Source: Pseudomonadota bacterium (GTDB taxonomy: Bacteria > Desulfobacterota > Desulfobulbia > Desulfobulbales > SURF-16). Taken from it: a stretch of DNA of 64,000 nt. The notes beneath the pieces are model-generated. The model searched no databases, had not been told where the DNA came from, and saw only the letters and a program-made list of their open reading frames with translations. Each line of letters opens with the position of its first letter. Position 1 is the first letter of the stretch. A program made the position numbers and the translations under genes. This document shows, piece after piece, positions 32,858 to 41,341 of the stretch. The stretch lies in the NCBI GenBank assembly GCA_018822545.1, contig JAHJKA010000048.1, positions 62,001 through 126,000 on the forward strand, given 5' to 3'.

Positions 32858-34006
32858 TCAGGTATACTCTTTATTGAGCTCCTGGCCCACGACATTACGC
32901 TGAATCTGATTTGTTCCTTCGTAGATCTGGAGAATCTTGGCATCACGCATCATCTTCTCCACCGGATACTCACGCATATAGCCGTAACCGGCGAGAACCT
33001 GAACCGCATCAACGGTCACCTTCATGGCGACATCGGTAGCCTTGACCTTACACATGGCAGAGGCCTTGGACATATCCTTGGGATGGGCGTCAATATGACG
33101 GGCGGCGACATACACCAGGGCGCGGGCCGCTTCAGTTTCAATGGCCATATCAGCCAACATATGCTGAACAGCCTGAAAGGCGATAATAGGCTTGCCAAAC
33201 TGATAACGTCCCTTAGCATACGTTACAGACTCATCAAGGGCAGCCTGGGCCAGGCCAACACCAAGGCTTGCGATACCGGGTCTGGACTTATCAAGGGTCT
33301 TCATGACGGTGATAAAACCCGTGCCCTGACGACCAATCATCCGGTCTTTTGGGATACGGCAATCCTTAAAGATGAGCTCGGTGGTGGCGGAGCAGCGGAT
33401 GCCCATCTTCTTTTCCTTGGGACCACAGGAAAAGCCGGGATCATCAGACTCGACCACAAACATGGAGGCACCACGAGGGCCCTTAGTGGGATCGGTAATA
33501 GCGATAACTGTATAAAGATGGGCCTGACCACCATTGGTGATCCACTGCTTGGTACCGTTCAACACCCACTCATCACCATCTAAGACGGCGGTGGTCTGGA
33601 TACCTCCGGCATCACTCCCGGCATTAGACTCCGTAAGGGCAAAGGCAGCCCGTTTTTTGCCTGAGGCAATATCGGGCAGATACTTTGATTTCAGTTCATG
33701 ACTGCCGCCGACAACAATGGGGTAGGCGCCAAGAGCACTCGCCGCATAGGCTGTGGCGATAGCCACACAACCGCGACCAATCTGCTCCAAGGCCAAAACC
33801 AAGTCATAACAACCACCACCGAGTCCCCCGTATTCAACAGGTACGAAAAGGGCAAAAAAATCGGATTTCGCCAGGGTCTCGACAATATCAAGAGGATACT
33901 CCTCTGTTTCGTCATACCTCGCCCGATTGGGGATAATCATCTCGTCAGTAATCTGTCTAGCCAGATCGACAATCATCTGCTGATCTTCGGTCAGGAAATG
34001 ATCCAC
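32858..34006 (-). CDS. Acyl-CoA dehydrogenase
   Basis: A 382-residue flavoprotein of the acyl-CoA dehydrogenase family, which oxidises acyl-CoA to enoyl-CoA and hands electrons to ETF. FALTESNAGSDAGG near 125-139 and KQWITNGGQAH near 152-162 contact FAD and substrate. The catalytic base is E363 in IYEGTNQIQR, the short-chain-type position. It is the first of three genes acd-etfB-etfA placed between fabH and fabG, where fabD normally is. It could serve butyryl-CoA-like substrates, amino-acid-derived acyl-CoAs, or work in the reducing direction; the context hints at fatty-acid synthesis but does not prove it. Confidence 0.94.
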   Translation of the reverse strand: MDHFLTEDQQMIVDLARQITDEMIIPNRARYDETEEYPLDIVETLAKSDFFALFVPVEYGGLGGGCYDLVLALEQIGRGCVAIATAYAASALGAYPIVVGGSHELKSKYLPDIASGKKRAAFALTESNAGSDAGGIQTTAVLDGDEWVLNGTKQWITNGGQAHLYTVIAITDPTKGPRGASMFVVESDDPGFSCGPKEKKMGIRCSATTELIFKDCRIPKDRMIGRQGTGFITVMKTLDKSRPGIASLGVGLAQAALDESVTYAKGRYQFGKPIIAFQAVQHMLADMAIETEAARALVYVAARHIDAHPKDMSKASAMCKVKATDVAMKVTVDAVQVLAGYGYMREYPVEKMMRDAKILQIYEGTNQIQRNVVGQELNKEYT

Positions 34007-34056
34007 TCTTTACACCTTTATCTCGTATTTATAAAAGAGACTCTCAATCAAGAGAC

Positions 34057-35040
34057 TCACTGCCATTTAATTAATGTTGCACCCCAGGTGAAACCACCAC
34101 CAAAGGCACATAAAACTATATACTCACCTGACTGCAGAAGCCCTTCACGATTGGCCTCATCAAGGGCCAGAGGAATAGTAGCCGCCGATGTATTACCATA
34201 CTTGGAAACATTAATGTAGACTTTTTCCGCATCGACACCGAGCTTTTGGGTCAACTTGTTGATGATGCGGATATTTGCCTGATGTGGCACAATAAGACTC
34301 ACTTCGCCAATATCCACCCCGGCCTGACCAAGCACCACTCGCACAGCATTTTCCATGGCGTTGACGGCATATTTAAAAACATCCTTGCCAACCATCTTTA
34401 TAAAGGATCCCTGATACTCACCGTTATTCAGGGCAGGATTGAGGCTCTGGGCACCGTCCATATAAAGAAGATTATGAAGGGACCCATCAGAAAACAGCTT
34501 TTCGGCGATAAGGCCGTCGCCCAATTCACTGCTGCCGAGAACCACGGCCCCTGCGGCATCACCAAAGAGGACGCAGGTATTGAGATCCTGCCAGTCCACT
34601 CTGGTGGAAAGAGTTTCGGCGCCAATCACCAGAATCTTGAGCTGTGGATTAACCAAAATATGTTTTTCTGCCACGCTCAAGGCGTATAAAAACCCAGAAC
34701 AAGCAGCATTGACATCAAAGGCAAAGGCATTGACCGCACCTATCTCATTCTGGACCAGACAGGCACAGGAAGGCATGGTCATCTCAGCACTGACCGTAGC
34801 GACAATAAGGATATCAATCTCAGAAGGGGCAAGACCGGCGGCCACAAGAGCATTTTCAGCGGCCCGGCTGGCCAAAACTGATGTATACTCCCCAGCCCCT
34901 GAAATATGGCGATTTTTTATACCAGTACGAGTGGTAATCCACTCATCGGAGGTATCCACCATCTTCTCCAGATCCTCATTGGAGAGCGTCCTGTCTGGCA
35001 CATAGGAACCCGTAGCCAGTATGGATGCCCGCAAGCTCAT
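34057..35040 (-). CDS. fabH: 3-oxoacyl-ACP synthase III
   Basis: A 327-residue initiating condensing enzyme joining acetyl-CoA (or branched acyl-CoA) to malonyl-ACP. The catalytic cysteine is C114 (NAACSGFLYA), with His in VPHQANIRI near 250 and the Asn in NVSKYGNTSAAT near 280. It overlaps plsX by 4 bases at its start and is followed by the acyl-CoA dehydrogenase gene. Length is usual. It would be the entry point of the fatty-acid cycle whose other parts (fabG, acpP, fabF, fabZ) are in this window. Confidence 0.97.
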   Translation of the reverse strand: MSLRASILATGSYVPDRTLSNEDLEKMVDTSDEWITTRTGIKNRHISGAGEYTSVLASRAAENALVAAGLAPSEIDILIVATVSAEMTMPSCACLVQNEIGAVNAFAFDVNAACSGFLYALSVAEKHILVNPQLKILVIGAETLSTRVDWQDLNTCVLFGDAAGAVVLGSSELGDGLIAEKLFSDGSLHNLLYMDGAQSLNPALNNGEYQGSFIKMVGKDVFKYAVNAMENAVRVVLGQAGVDIGEVSLIVPHQANIRIINKLTQKLGVDAEKVYINVSKYGNTSAATIPLALDEANREGLLQSGEYIVLCAFGGGFTWGATLIKWQ

Positions 35041-36062
35041 TGCTCATCCTCCAGATCTGAAGAACTCAAGCCTGCCTCATCCAGGGCTAGGTTAGCCAGG
35101 ATATGATCATTGACTCGGTTGGAAGCCAACTCACCGGCAACCAGGATGGCATTCTTGATAGCCTTGGCGTTTGAACGTCCATGGCAGATAATCCCTGTAC
35201 CATTAAGACCAAGAAGTGGCGCACCGCCATACTCGGCATAATCAACCCGCTTCTTGAAGTTGCCGAAGGCCTGTTTGGCCAAAAAATATCCCATTTTAGC
35301 CTTAAAAGTCTTGGCTATCTCATCGCGGAGCATGAGAAGAACCGCTTCTGACAAACCTTCGCTCAGCTTAAGGCAGACATTCCCCACAAAACCGTCACAA
35401 ACGATAACATCAACATCTCCCTGAAAGGTATCACGTCCTTCAACATTGCCGATGAAATTAAGATTGCTGGCGGCCAGGAGTTCGTGGGTTTTTTTGACAA
35501 GCACATTGCCCTTGCTCCCCTCCTCGCCAATGCTAAGCAGTCCGACCCTGGGCTCGGGTATCCCGAACATAATCTTGGAAAAGGCGGAGGCCATAACCCC
35601 GAACTGATAAAGATGCTTTGGCCGACAATCGACATTGGCGCCTACATCCGCCATTACAACCGGACCTTTCAAGGTGGGTAAAACCGAGGCAATGGCCGGA
35701 CGACTGATATCCTTGAGACGCCCAAGAAATTTAATGGCCGCAGCCATCACTGCCCCAGAATTGCCAGCGCTGACAACAGCATCAACCTCTTTATTCTTGA
35801 GAAGCTCAAAGGCGCGTACCATTGAGGAATCTTTCTTTTTGCGAATGGCATCCATAGGGCTGTCCCCCATGGTTACCACCTGAGTTGTGGGGAATATAGA
35901 TATGAGAGGATCCTGCCGCCGCAATGCAAGGGCAGAAGAGATCGCTTCTTCATCACCTACCAAGGTGATCTTGATAGAACTTTCACGAAGTGCCTGGAGA
36001 GCGCCCGAGACAAGCTCGTCAGCACCCCGGTCACTACCCATGACATCAAGAGCGATATGCAC
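35037..36062 (-). CDS. plsX: Phosphate acyltransferase PlsX
   Basis: A 341-residue enzyme making acyl-phosphate from acyl-ACP for glycerolipid synthesis. HIALDVMGSDRGADELV at the start (the family normally has MGGD; here GSD), VSAGNSGAVMAAA near 100-112, and VMADVGANVDCRP near 134-146 are typical. The start codon is GTG 36062 with GGTGAG just before. It is coupled to fabH by a 4-base overlap. A 343-base untranslated stretch with base-paired structure precedes it, after the rpmF terminator. Confidence 0.95.
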   Translation of the reverse strand: MHIALDVMGSDRGADELVSGALQALRESSIKITLVGDEEAISSALALRRQDPLISIFPTTQVVTMGDSPMDAIRKKKDSSMVRAFELLKNKEVDAVVSAGNSGAVMAAAIKFLGRLKDISRPAIASVLPTLKGPVVMADVGANVDCRPKHLYQFGVMASAFSKIMFGIPEPRVGLLSIGEEGSKGNVLVKKTHELLAASNLNFIGNVEGRDTFQGDVDVIVCDGFVGNVCLKLSEGLSEAVLLMLRDEIAKTFKAKMGYFLAKQAFGNFKKRVDYAEYGGAPLLGLNGTGIICHGRSNAKAIKNAILVAGELASNRVNDHILANLALDEAGLSSSDLEDEQ

Positions 36063-36093
36063 GTGAACTCACCACAATGAGAAAACTTTTAAA

Positions 36094-36183
36094 GGTCAAG
36101 CAAACAGCTCCACTCTGTGACGTTCCCAAGAGCTGCAACCTGCCTCCTGAAACTTTACAGGGGGCCAAAATGTTTGCTTCACC
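36094..36183. promoter_or_regulatory. Potential three-way-junction RNA upstream of plsX
   Basis: Outer stem: GGT(C)AAGCAAACA (94-106 of 36 kb) with TGTTTGCTT(C)ACC (36171-36183), 12 pairs with one C-C mismatch. Second stem: CAGCTC (36105-36110) with GAGCTG (36130-36135), sharing two bases with the first. Third stem: GCCTCCTG (36142-36149) with CAGGGGGC (36158-36165). Read as plus-strand RNA the third stem is complete with a T-G pair; on the minus strand it has one mismatch. I know no matching riboswitch class. Confidence 0.4.
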
Positions 36184-36347
36184 AACGGCAAAGGAAACAA
36201 ACTAACTGCTGGAGGAACTTAAAGAAATAGCTAATACTGTAACAATTACAATGCAGGGCAGAAAGTAACCCTAAATAGAGAGCAGCACAAGTCAAAACAG
36301 GTGGTTAGACCATTTTTCTTGCCTGAAAAGGAATGGTACGAGAAGAA

Positions 36348-36380
36348 ATCCCTGAAGACCAAAATGATCTTCAGGGATTA
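36348..36380 (-). terminator. Terminator after rpmF
   Basis: AATCCCTGAAGA (36348-36359) pairs perfectly with TCTTCAGGGATT (36369-36380) across 9 bases, followed on the minus strand by TCTTCTC, a weak T-run. Confidence 0.65.
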
Positions 36381-36405
36381 AAGCAAATGTCTTGGCGCAA
36401 ACAAC

Positions 36406-36594
36406 CTACTCGAAATTTTCGTCAAGTTTTATAACTGCACGTCCTTTATAGGTTCCGCAGCTACCGCAGAGACGATGTGGCATCTTAGGCTCGCCACACT
36501 CACTACAGGAACCAACCTTGGGGGCAGTAAGGGCATGATGGGAACGTCCCATATGTGTCTTTGAATAAGATTTTCTTCTTTTTGGTAAGGCCAT
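36406..36594 (-). CDS. rpmF: 50S ribosomal protein L32
   Basis: A 62-residue ribosomal protein L32. MALPKRRKSYSKTHMGRSHH is the standard start, followed by a zinc ribbon with CSEC near 29-32 and CGSC near 42-45, so it is the zinc-binding (C+) form. An ACGGAG ribosome site precedes ATG 36594; the frame reaching 36639 is not used. rpmF upstream of plsX-fabH is a widespread arrangement. The DUF177 (YceD) gene that often precedes rpmF is missing here. Confidence 0.97.
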   Translation of the reverse strand: MALPKRRKSYSKTHMGRSHHALTAPKVGSCSECGEPKMPHRLCGSCGTYKGRAVIKLDENFE

Positions 36595-36739
36595 TGTATA
36601 TTCTCCGTAACGGAATGATCGAACGTAGTTAAAAGGCATTCAGCCCATTGTACTTCTTTTTCAAAGCCAGACTTACGCTTGACAGAAACAAGCTTACAGC
36701 TTAGCTGCTCTACTATTAAAGATAACTGGAAAGCGAAAC

Positions 36740-36768
36740 AAATTAAAAAAAAGTGCTAAATATGTCAA
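36740..36768 (-). promoter_or_regulatory. Sigma70-type promoter of rpmF
   Basis: On the minus strand TTGACA (36768-36763), 17-base spacer, TAATTT (36745-36740). Leader of roughly 140 bases. Confidence 0.55.
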
Positions 36769-36829
36769 GCTTTTTATAACAAAGAAAAATTTAGATTTGA
36801 AATCTACCCTTCATTTCTCAAATGCAACC

Positions 36830-37285
36830 CTAGAGTAACTGGGCCAACCTGGCGCTTGATTTCTGGAGCCGGGCGCCTAAGACCCGAATAATCTTTTTGA
36901 GTAATTTGACCGCCAGTAATGGATTCGCCTCAAGAAGCTGCTGCGCCTTGGAATGGGTAAGAAGGAGAATTTCACTCTCCTCCATAGCAACCACCGTGGC
37001 AGTCCGTGGATTTTCTTCCACCACGGAGATTTCACCGACCAAGGACCCACTTTCCAGAATTGCCACCAACACAAACTTGCCCGGGAAGCTGGTCTCCTTT
37101 TTGATGGCCAGCTTGCCTGTCAACAAAAACCCCATAAAATCACCGGGGTCGCCCTGCCGAATAAAAACCTCGTCCTTAGCGCATTTTTTATATTCCAAAA
37201 ACGAACAGAGGATCTTGCACTCCTCAGGCAGGAGATAGGGGAAACTCTTGGCAAGGGCAACATCACTGACCAAACGGCAACCCAT
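36830..37285 (-). CDS. Stand-alone cyclic-nucleotide-binding domain protein
   Basis: A 151-residue protein consisting of one cNMP-binding (CRP-N) beta-barrel: VFIRQGDPGDFMGFLLTGKLAI near 39-60, and the phosphate-binding cassette region GSLVGEISVVEENPRTATVVA near 79-99. It lacks the helix-turn-helix of CRP/FNR, so it is not a DNA-binding regulator by itself. The cassette has GEISVVEENPRTATV, with the Arg that usually contacts the cyclic phosphate. It starts 1 base after the mlaC stop, as the last gene of the Mla operon, so it may regulate lipid transport by protein contact. That role is inference. Confidence 0.85.
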   Translation of the reverse strand: MGCRLVSDVALAKSFPYLLPEECKILCSFLEYKKCAKDEVFIRQGDPGDFMGFLLTGKLAIKKETSFPGKFVLVAILESGSLVGEISVVEENPRTATVVAMEESEILLLTHSKAQQLLEANPLLAVKLLKKIIRVLGARLQKSSARLAQLL

Positions 37286-37286
37286 A

Positions 37287-37934
37287 TCAGCTTATCTCCT
37301 TACTGGCGTTTGCAGAGCTTTTAGATTCTGCAATTTTCTCTTCGAGCCGGTGCACCAACTCCTCATATCCTTCTTTCTGGATAACGCTGATAAACTGACT
37401 TCGGTAATTACTTACCAGACTGACGCCCTCAATGACCACATCATAGACAAACCATTGGTTATCCTTCTGGTACATCTTATAGGCGGCAGAAATCTCCCGC
37501 CCCTGCTGAGTCACCAGAGAGTTGACCACCGCCTTATCACCGCGGATAAGAACCTTGTCGAAAACAACTTTATAACTGCCATCTGAGTATGTTTTCAGTC
37601 TTTCGACATAGGTATCTTTTAAAATCTCCTTGAAGAGCGTGACGAATTTTTCCTGTTCAACACTCGACCTTTCGTTCCATGTTTGGGCAAGGGCACGCTT
37701 AGCCATCTCCGCAAAATCAAAACGGCCGGCAACCTCTTCCGAAACCATTTCACGGCGCTCCTGCCAATGATCATCACCGGCCAGAGCGGGCTCAGTGAGA
37801 ATCTCCATGACATTTTCGACAGTTGCCTGCATGGTAGATTGGGGATCATTGGCCCAGGCCAAACCTCCGTGAACAAAAAGACAAGCACACACCAGTAGAA
37901 CCTGAAGTCCCAGTATTTTATTATTTCTGTCCAT
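37287..37934 (-). CDS. mlaC: Phospholipid-trafficking periplasmic protein MlaC
   Basis: A 215-residue exported protein of the MlaC/Ttg2D family, the periplasmic phospholipid shuttle between the outer-membrane MlaA complex and inner-membrane MlaFED. Signal peptide: LGLQVLLVCACLFVHGGLAWA, ending near residue 28. Family stretches: GRFDFAEMAKRALAQTW near 70-86, FKEILKDTYVERL near 103-115, and NQWFVYDVVIEGVSLVSNYRSQF near 163-185. It overlaps the end of mlaA by 14 bases. A short coiled tail (LVHRLEEKIAES) follows. Confidence 0.93.
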   Translation of the reverse strand: MDRNNKILGLQVLLVCACLFVHGGLAWANDPQSTMQATVENVMEILTEPALAGDDHWQERREMVSEEVAGRFDFAEMAKRALAQTWNERSSVEQEKFVTLFKEILKDTYVERLKTYSDGSYKVVFDKVLIRGDKAVVNSLVTQQGREISAAYKMYQKDNQWFVYDVVIEGVSLVSNYRSQFISVIQKEGYEELVHRLEEKIAESKSSANASKEIS

Positions 37935-38943
37935 GTCGTTCTGTCACCATAGCCACCTGCTGCCCCAAAGCACTCTGTTCATCCAACACAACCAGATACA
38001 TGGCGCGCCCCTGCTTTTGGGTACGGTTGACCGATGCCTGCGCCCCCGTTTTTTCCAGACATTGTTTATATTTTCGCGCCCCTGCCAGGTTACGAAACGT
38101 CGCATTACTATATTGCGACGGACATTGCTCCTGGTAAGCGACTGCCCCACTTCCGGGCTCCGTCCCCATATCCTGAGAGCCAGCAGAACCAGCGCTGGCC
38201 ACAAGACTGCGCCGATGCTGGTAGTAAATGTCCCGAAGTGAAATATAGGGATCAAAGGCGTCAGCGACAAGCCCTTCATAATCTTTACCATGCAAGGTTG
38301 CCGCATTCTCAATCTTCAACGCTGTCAGACCGGCATTAGTTCCCGGCTCGGCCGCAAAAATATACTGCAGAGGATTTAGGAAATAATCACCTGCCATCCC
38401 TACGGTATCCCGAGCCGTGGATGGCCCCAGCAAGGGCCAGCAGATATAGATACCCTCGCCAACCCCATAAAACCCAAGGGTTTGGCCCAGATCCTCATCA
38501 GCCTTGTCCAGGCCGAAGGACTCGGCCGCCGGATCCCCCAACCCACCAGCACCCAAAACAGTATTAATGGCAAAACGGGCCAGCTCGGTTCCAGTTTGCT
38601 TAAACTTGCCCTGCAGGAGATTATTTACCACTCGAACCGGCGCCAGAACATTATGAAAAGCAGCGCTGACACAGCCCCGGAGCGCCTCGTCGGCAAACAC
38701 AGCAGTGTACACCTTGCCCACTGGCTTCAGAACCCAGAAATAAAGCCTGTCATTAAAAACAAAAAAAATCCTATTGACCGGCTCCAAAGGGTCATAAACC
38801 ACGATCGCGTCCTTCTCTGTAAACTCATCGTCAAACAGAGCTTCCAGATCGCCATCAGCAGCGTGAAGAGAACTGACCAGAGGCATGACGACAATAACAG
38901 CAGCAAGCAGCCCCCGTTTGCAAAAAGTACCGAAAGAGATCAC
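37921..38943 (-). CDS. mlaA: Outer-membrane lipid-asymmetry protein MlaA (VacJ)
   Basis: A 340-residue protein of the MlaA/VacJ family. YDPLEPVNRIFFVFND near 50-65 is the family signature; NNLLQGKFKQTGTELARFAINT follows near 108, and GVGEGIYICWPLLGPST near 160. The GTG at 38943 is preferred over a TTG at 38967, since AAGGTG precedes it and it gives a clean signal peptide (LLAAVIVVMPLVSSLHA). No lipobox cysteine is seen at the cleavage site, although MlaA is normally a lipoprotein. A C-terminal extension of about 90 residues (from QDMGTEPGSG on) is not part of the usual domain. Operon mlaE-F-D-A-C. Confidence 0.92.
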   Translation of the reverse strand: MISFGTFCKRGLLAAVIVVMPLVSSLHAADGDLEALFDDEFTEKDAIVVYDPLEPVNRIFFVFNDRLYFWVLKPVGKVYTAVFADEALRGCVSAAFHNVLAPVRVVNNLLQGKFKQTGTELARFAINTVLGAGGLGDPAAESFGLDKADEDLGQTLGFYGVGEGIYICWPLLGPSTARDTVGMAGDYFLNPLQYIFAAEPGTNAGLTALKIENAATLHGKDYEGLVADAFDPYISLRDIYYQHRRSLVASAGSAGSQDMGTEPGSGAVAYQEQCPSQYSNATFRNLAGARKYKQCLEKTGAQASVNRTQKQGRAMYLVVLDEQSALGQQVAMVTERHGQK

Positions 38944-38947
38944 TGAG

Positions 38948-39394
38948 TTACACCTTGCCAAAGACAAATTGACTGATCAAATCTTCCAGGTCGATGGCTG
39001 ACTCGGTCTCAAAGAGCAGCTCACCCTCCTTGATAATATTATCTGACCCCCCCTGACTGATCTTGATAAATTTATCGCCAATGATTCCCTGAGTCTTGAT
39101 GGAGGCAATGGCATCATCAGTGAGTTTCACCTTTTTTTGCAGATAGAGGTCAACATGGGCCATATTGTCCTTGGACAGCTCAATGCCGGACACCTTACCA
39201 ATGACCACGCCGGCCATGGAGACATTAGCGCCAACTTTCAAGCCGGAAACATTATCGAATTCAGCGGTAATCGTATAATACTTGCCAGACTCAAAGAGGG
39301 AAAACTCCCCAAATTGCGTTGTCATATAGGCAAATGCTCCAAATCCAACCAACAGGAAGAGGCCAACGATAAAATCAAAACGCGTTTTTCTCAT
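38948..39394 (-). CDS. mlaD: MCE-domain phospholipid transport protein MlaD
   Basis: A 148-residue protein with one N-terminal membrane helix (FIVGLFLLVGFGAFAYM) and one MCE domain (AEFDNVSGLKVGANVSMAGVVIGKV near 45-69, KTQGIIGDKFIKISQGG near 102-118). MlaD hexamers form the periplasmic lipid channel on MlaFE. Length matches the short single-MCE type. It is placed between mlaF and mlaA; the STAS subunit gene mlaB is absent from this operon. Confidence 0.94.
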   Translation of the reverse strand: MRKTRFDFIVGLFLLVGFGAFAYMTTQFGEFSLFESGKYYTITAEFDNVSGLKVGANVSMAGVVIGKVSGIELSKDNMAHVDLYLQKKVKLTDDAIASIKTQGIIGDKFIKISQGGSDNIIKEGELLFETESAIDLEDLISQFVFGKV

Positions 39395-39482
39395 AAATGG
39401 CTACCAGTGTCTATGAATCGTGATGCTGATCCAGGGAAACGTACTCTTATATTTTTAATGACTCGCACAAAAACAGGCGAAA

Positions 39483-40250
39483 TCATTCAAGCTCCTCAGA
39501 ACTCGAATAGACATCGCCCATGGTTTGCTCAACAAATTCCATAATGTTTGGATCCTCAGAGTGCTGAATATCTTCCGGATGTTCAAATACCGTCATCGTA
39601 CCGTCATTTAAAATCACCACCTGATCGGCAAGATTAAAAACCTTGGGGATATCATGGCTGACAATGATGGACGTAAAGCCAAACTCCTTCTGGGTCCTGA
39701 AGAAAAGACGGTAGATATCCATGGTAATCTGCGGATCAAGGCCTGTGGTCGGCTCATCGAAAAGGACGATATCCGGTTTGAGCATGGTAGCCCGGGCAAG
39801 TCCCACCCTTTTCTTCATGCCGCCTGAAAGCTGGGCCGGAAATTTATCGCCATGCCCTGTCAAATCAAACTGGGCCAAAGCCCCTTCCACCCTGCTGATC
39901 AATTCTTCATCCTTAATTTTCGTGCGTTCACGAAGAGGAAGGGCGACATTCTCCCACACGGTCATGGAGTCAAGAAGAGCCGAGCCCTGAAACAAAACCC
40001 CAAATTTTGCCCGTACCTGATCAAGCTCTTTGCGGCTCAGCTTACCCACGTCACAACCATCCACGAGAATTTGGCCACTGTCAGGGGCCATGAGGCCCAG
40101 GATCAGCTTAAGGGAAACACTTTTCCCTTGGCCACTGCCGCCGGCAATGACCGTGGTTTTTCCCGCCAAGAACTCAACATTGACATGATCAAGAACCACC
40201 TGATCACCGAACTTCTTGACCACGTCCACAAAACGTATGGCAGGCTTCAT
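39483..40250 (-). CDS. mlaF: Phospholipid ABC transporter ATPase MlaF
   Basis: A 255-residue ABC ATPase. Walker A GGSGQGKS near 36-43, LSGGMKKRVGLARA near 139-152 is the signature, and DIVLFDEPTTGLDP Walker B. The GGMKKR form is typical of MlaF/Ttg2A. Starts at ATG 40250, overlapping the mlaE stop by 4 bases; a longer open frame to 40394 is rejected. It energises MlaE; direction of transport (retrograde from the outer membrane) is from studies of relatives. Confidence 0.94.
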   Translation of the reverse strand: MKPAIRFVDVVKKFGDQVVLDHVNVEFLAGKTTVIAGGSGQGKSVSLKLILGLMAPDSGQILVDGCDVGKLSRKELDQVRAKFGVLFQGSALLDSMTVWENVALPLRERTKIKDEELISRVEGALAQFDLTGHGDKFPAQLSGGMKKRVGLARATMLKPDIVLFDEPTTGLDPQITMDIYRLFFRTQKEFGFTSIIVSHDIPKVFNLADQVVILNDGTMTVFEHPEDIQHSEDPNIMEFVEQTMGDVYSSSEELE

Positions 40251-41038
40251 ATAAAGACCGCCGTGATCAGGTAATTCCACAGCAAGACAGCGATGGAGGT
40301 ATACACAACGGCCTGAGTAGTGACCCTGCTGACTCCTTCGGCGCCAAAGCCGGCATTCTTGATCTGCTGGACAAAATAGCCTCGGCCTGTGCATATCCAG
40401 ACCACGAGCAAACCAAACGCCAGCGACTTATAAATGCCGAGGCTAATATCCTCGTTCAGTACCTTGACTTCAATGCCATTCATATAGGCCCCGGGATTAA
40501 CGCCAAGCAAAACGACTCCGGAGAGATAGCCACCAAAGATTCCTATGAGATCAAACATGGTGGTCAAGATAGGCAGGGCAATGATGGTGGCCAAAAACTT
40601 CGGGCTGATGAGATAGCGAAAAGGATCAATAGCCATACACTCAAGGGCATCAAATTGCTCGGAGTTGCGCATGATGCCAAGTTCGGCACACATGGCTGAA
40701 CCAGCCCTGCCGGTAACCATGAGGGCGGTCAACACCGGACCAAGTTCACGGATGAGACTGAGAGAAACCAGCATCCCCAAGGTACCCTCCATGCCCACTT
40801 TGCTCAGGGTATAATAGCCCTGGAGACCGAGAACCATACCAGTAAACAGCCCGATGAACAGAATAAGAGGGGTAGAATTCACACCGATCTGCCGAAGCTG
40901 CCGGACAAGCTCTCCCAACCGAAAAGGTCGCTTAAAGCAGCCGGCAAGGGTATAGCCGAGAAAACCCGCCATGCGGCCAAGGTCTCGTACATGGTAGAGT
41001 GTGCCTGCACCCAGCTGTTCTATTGCTCGAACAATCAT
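40247..41038 (-). CDS. mlaE: Phospholipid ABC transporter permease MlaE
   Basis: A 263-residue permease of the MlaE family with five hydrophobic segments. LGLQGYYTLSKVGMEGTLGMLVSLSLIRELGPVLTALM (read as several pieces around 70-105), SAMCAELGIMRNSEQFDAL near 114-132, and GAEGVSRVTTQAVV near 230 are characteristic. First gene of the operon; a promoter with a perfect TTGACA lies about 130 bases upstream. The N-terminus is ordinary (MIVRAIEQLGAGTLYH). Confidence 0.94.
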   Translation of the reverse strand: MIVRAIEQLGAGTLYHVRDLGRMAGFLGYTLAGCFKRPFRLGELVRQLRQIGVNSTPLILFIGLFTGMVLGLQGYYTLSKVGMEGTLGMLVSLSLIRELGPVLTALMVTGRAGSAMCAELGIMRNSEQFDALECMAIDPFRYLISPKFLATIIALPILTTMFDLIGIFGGYLSGVVLLGVNPGAYMNGIEVKVLNEDISLGIYKSLAFGLLVVWICTGRGYFVQQIKNAGFGAEGVSRVTTQAVVYTSIAVLLWNYLITAVFI

Positions 41039-41341
41039 AAGATTAAGTAGATATCCCTGGCCATTTTAAAAAACAAGGGGGCCAAAAGACGCCTTTAATT
41101 GATAAGTTAAACTCTTAAAAACAGTAATCCCAAGGTGTTGAAAAGGATTGTTGGTAAAATCCTAGCGTTTGATACTACTCAGTTACTGGGAAAATTGTCA
41201 AGGTTTTCAAAGAGAAACATTCCTGACAAATTAGGGGGAATCACCGTTATGATATGGTAGAAATAAATAATTCCTGCCTACGGTCAAGCAGTCATGGACT
41301 GCCGGACCCAATTCTTCACTTATTTTTATAAATAGTTTGCA
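41039..41341. other. Divergent promoter region, 303 bases
   Basis: Separates mlaE (minus) and a radical-SAM gene (plus). It holds the mlaE promoter at 41172-41201 and small hairpins such as GCAGTC-ATG-GACTGC near 41288-41302. No gene is seen. Confidence 0.6.
41172..41201 (-). promoter_or_regulatory. Sigma70-type promoter of the mla operon
   Basis: On the minus strand TTGACA (41201-41196), 18-base spacer, TAGTAT (41177-41172). Confidence 0.6.

Larger units (their letters stand above)
36063..36405 (-). other. Long gene-free leader between rpmF terminator and plsX, 343 bases
   Basis: No credible gene on either strand. It contains the rpmF terminator (36348-36380) and, nearer plsX, the paired structure at 36094-36183. 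A promoter for the plsX operon is expected between 36200 and 36345, but no good consensus is visible. Confidence 0.55.

Noticed and set aside
36830..37285. CRP/FNR-type transcription factor
   Set aside because: Only the nucleotide-binding barrel is present; the C-terminal helix-turn-helix is missing.
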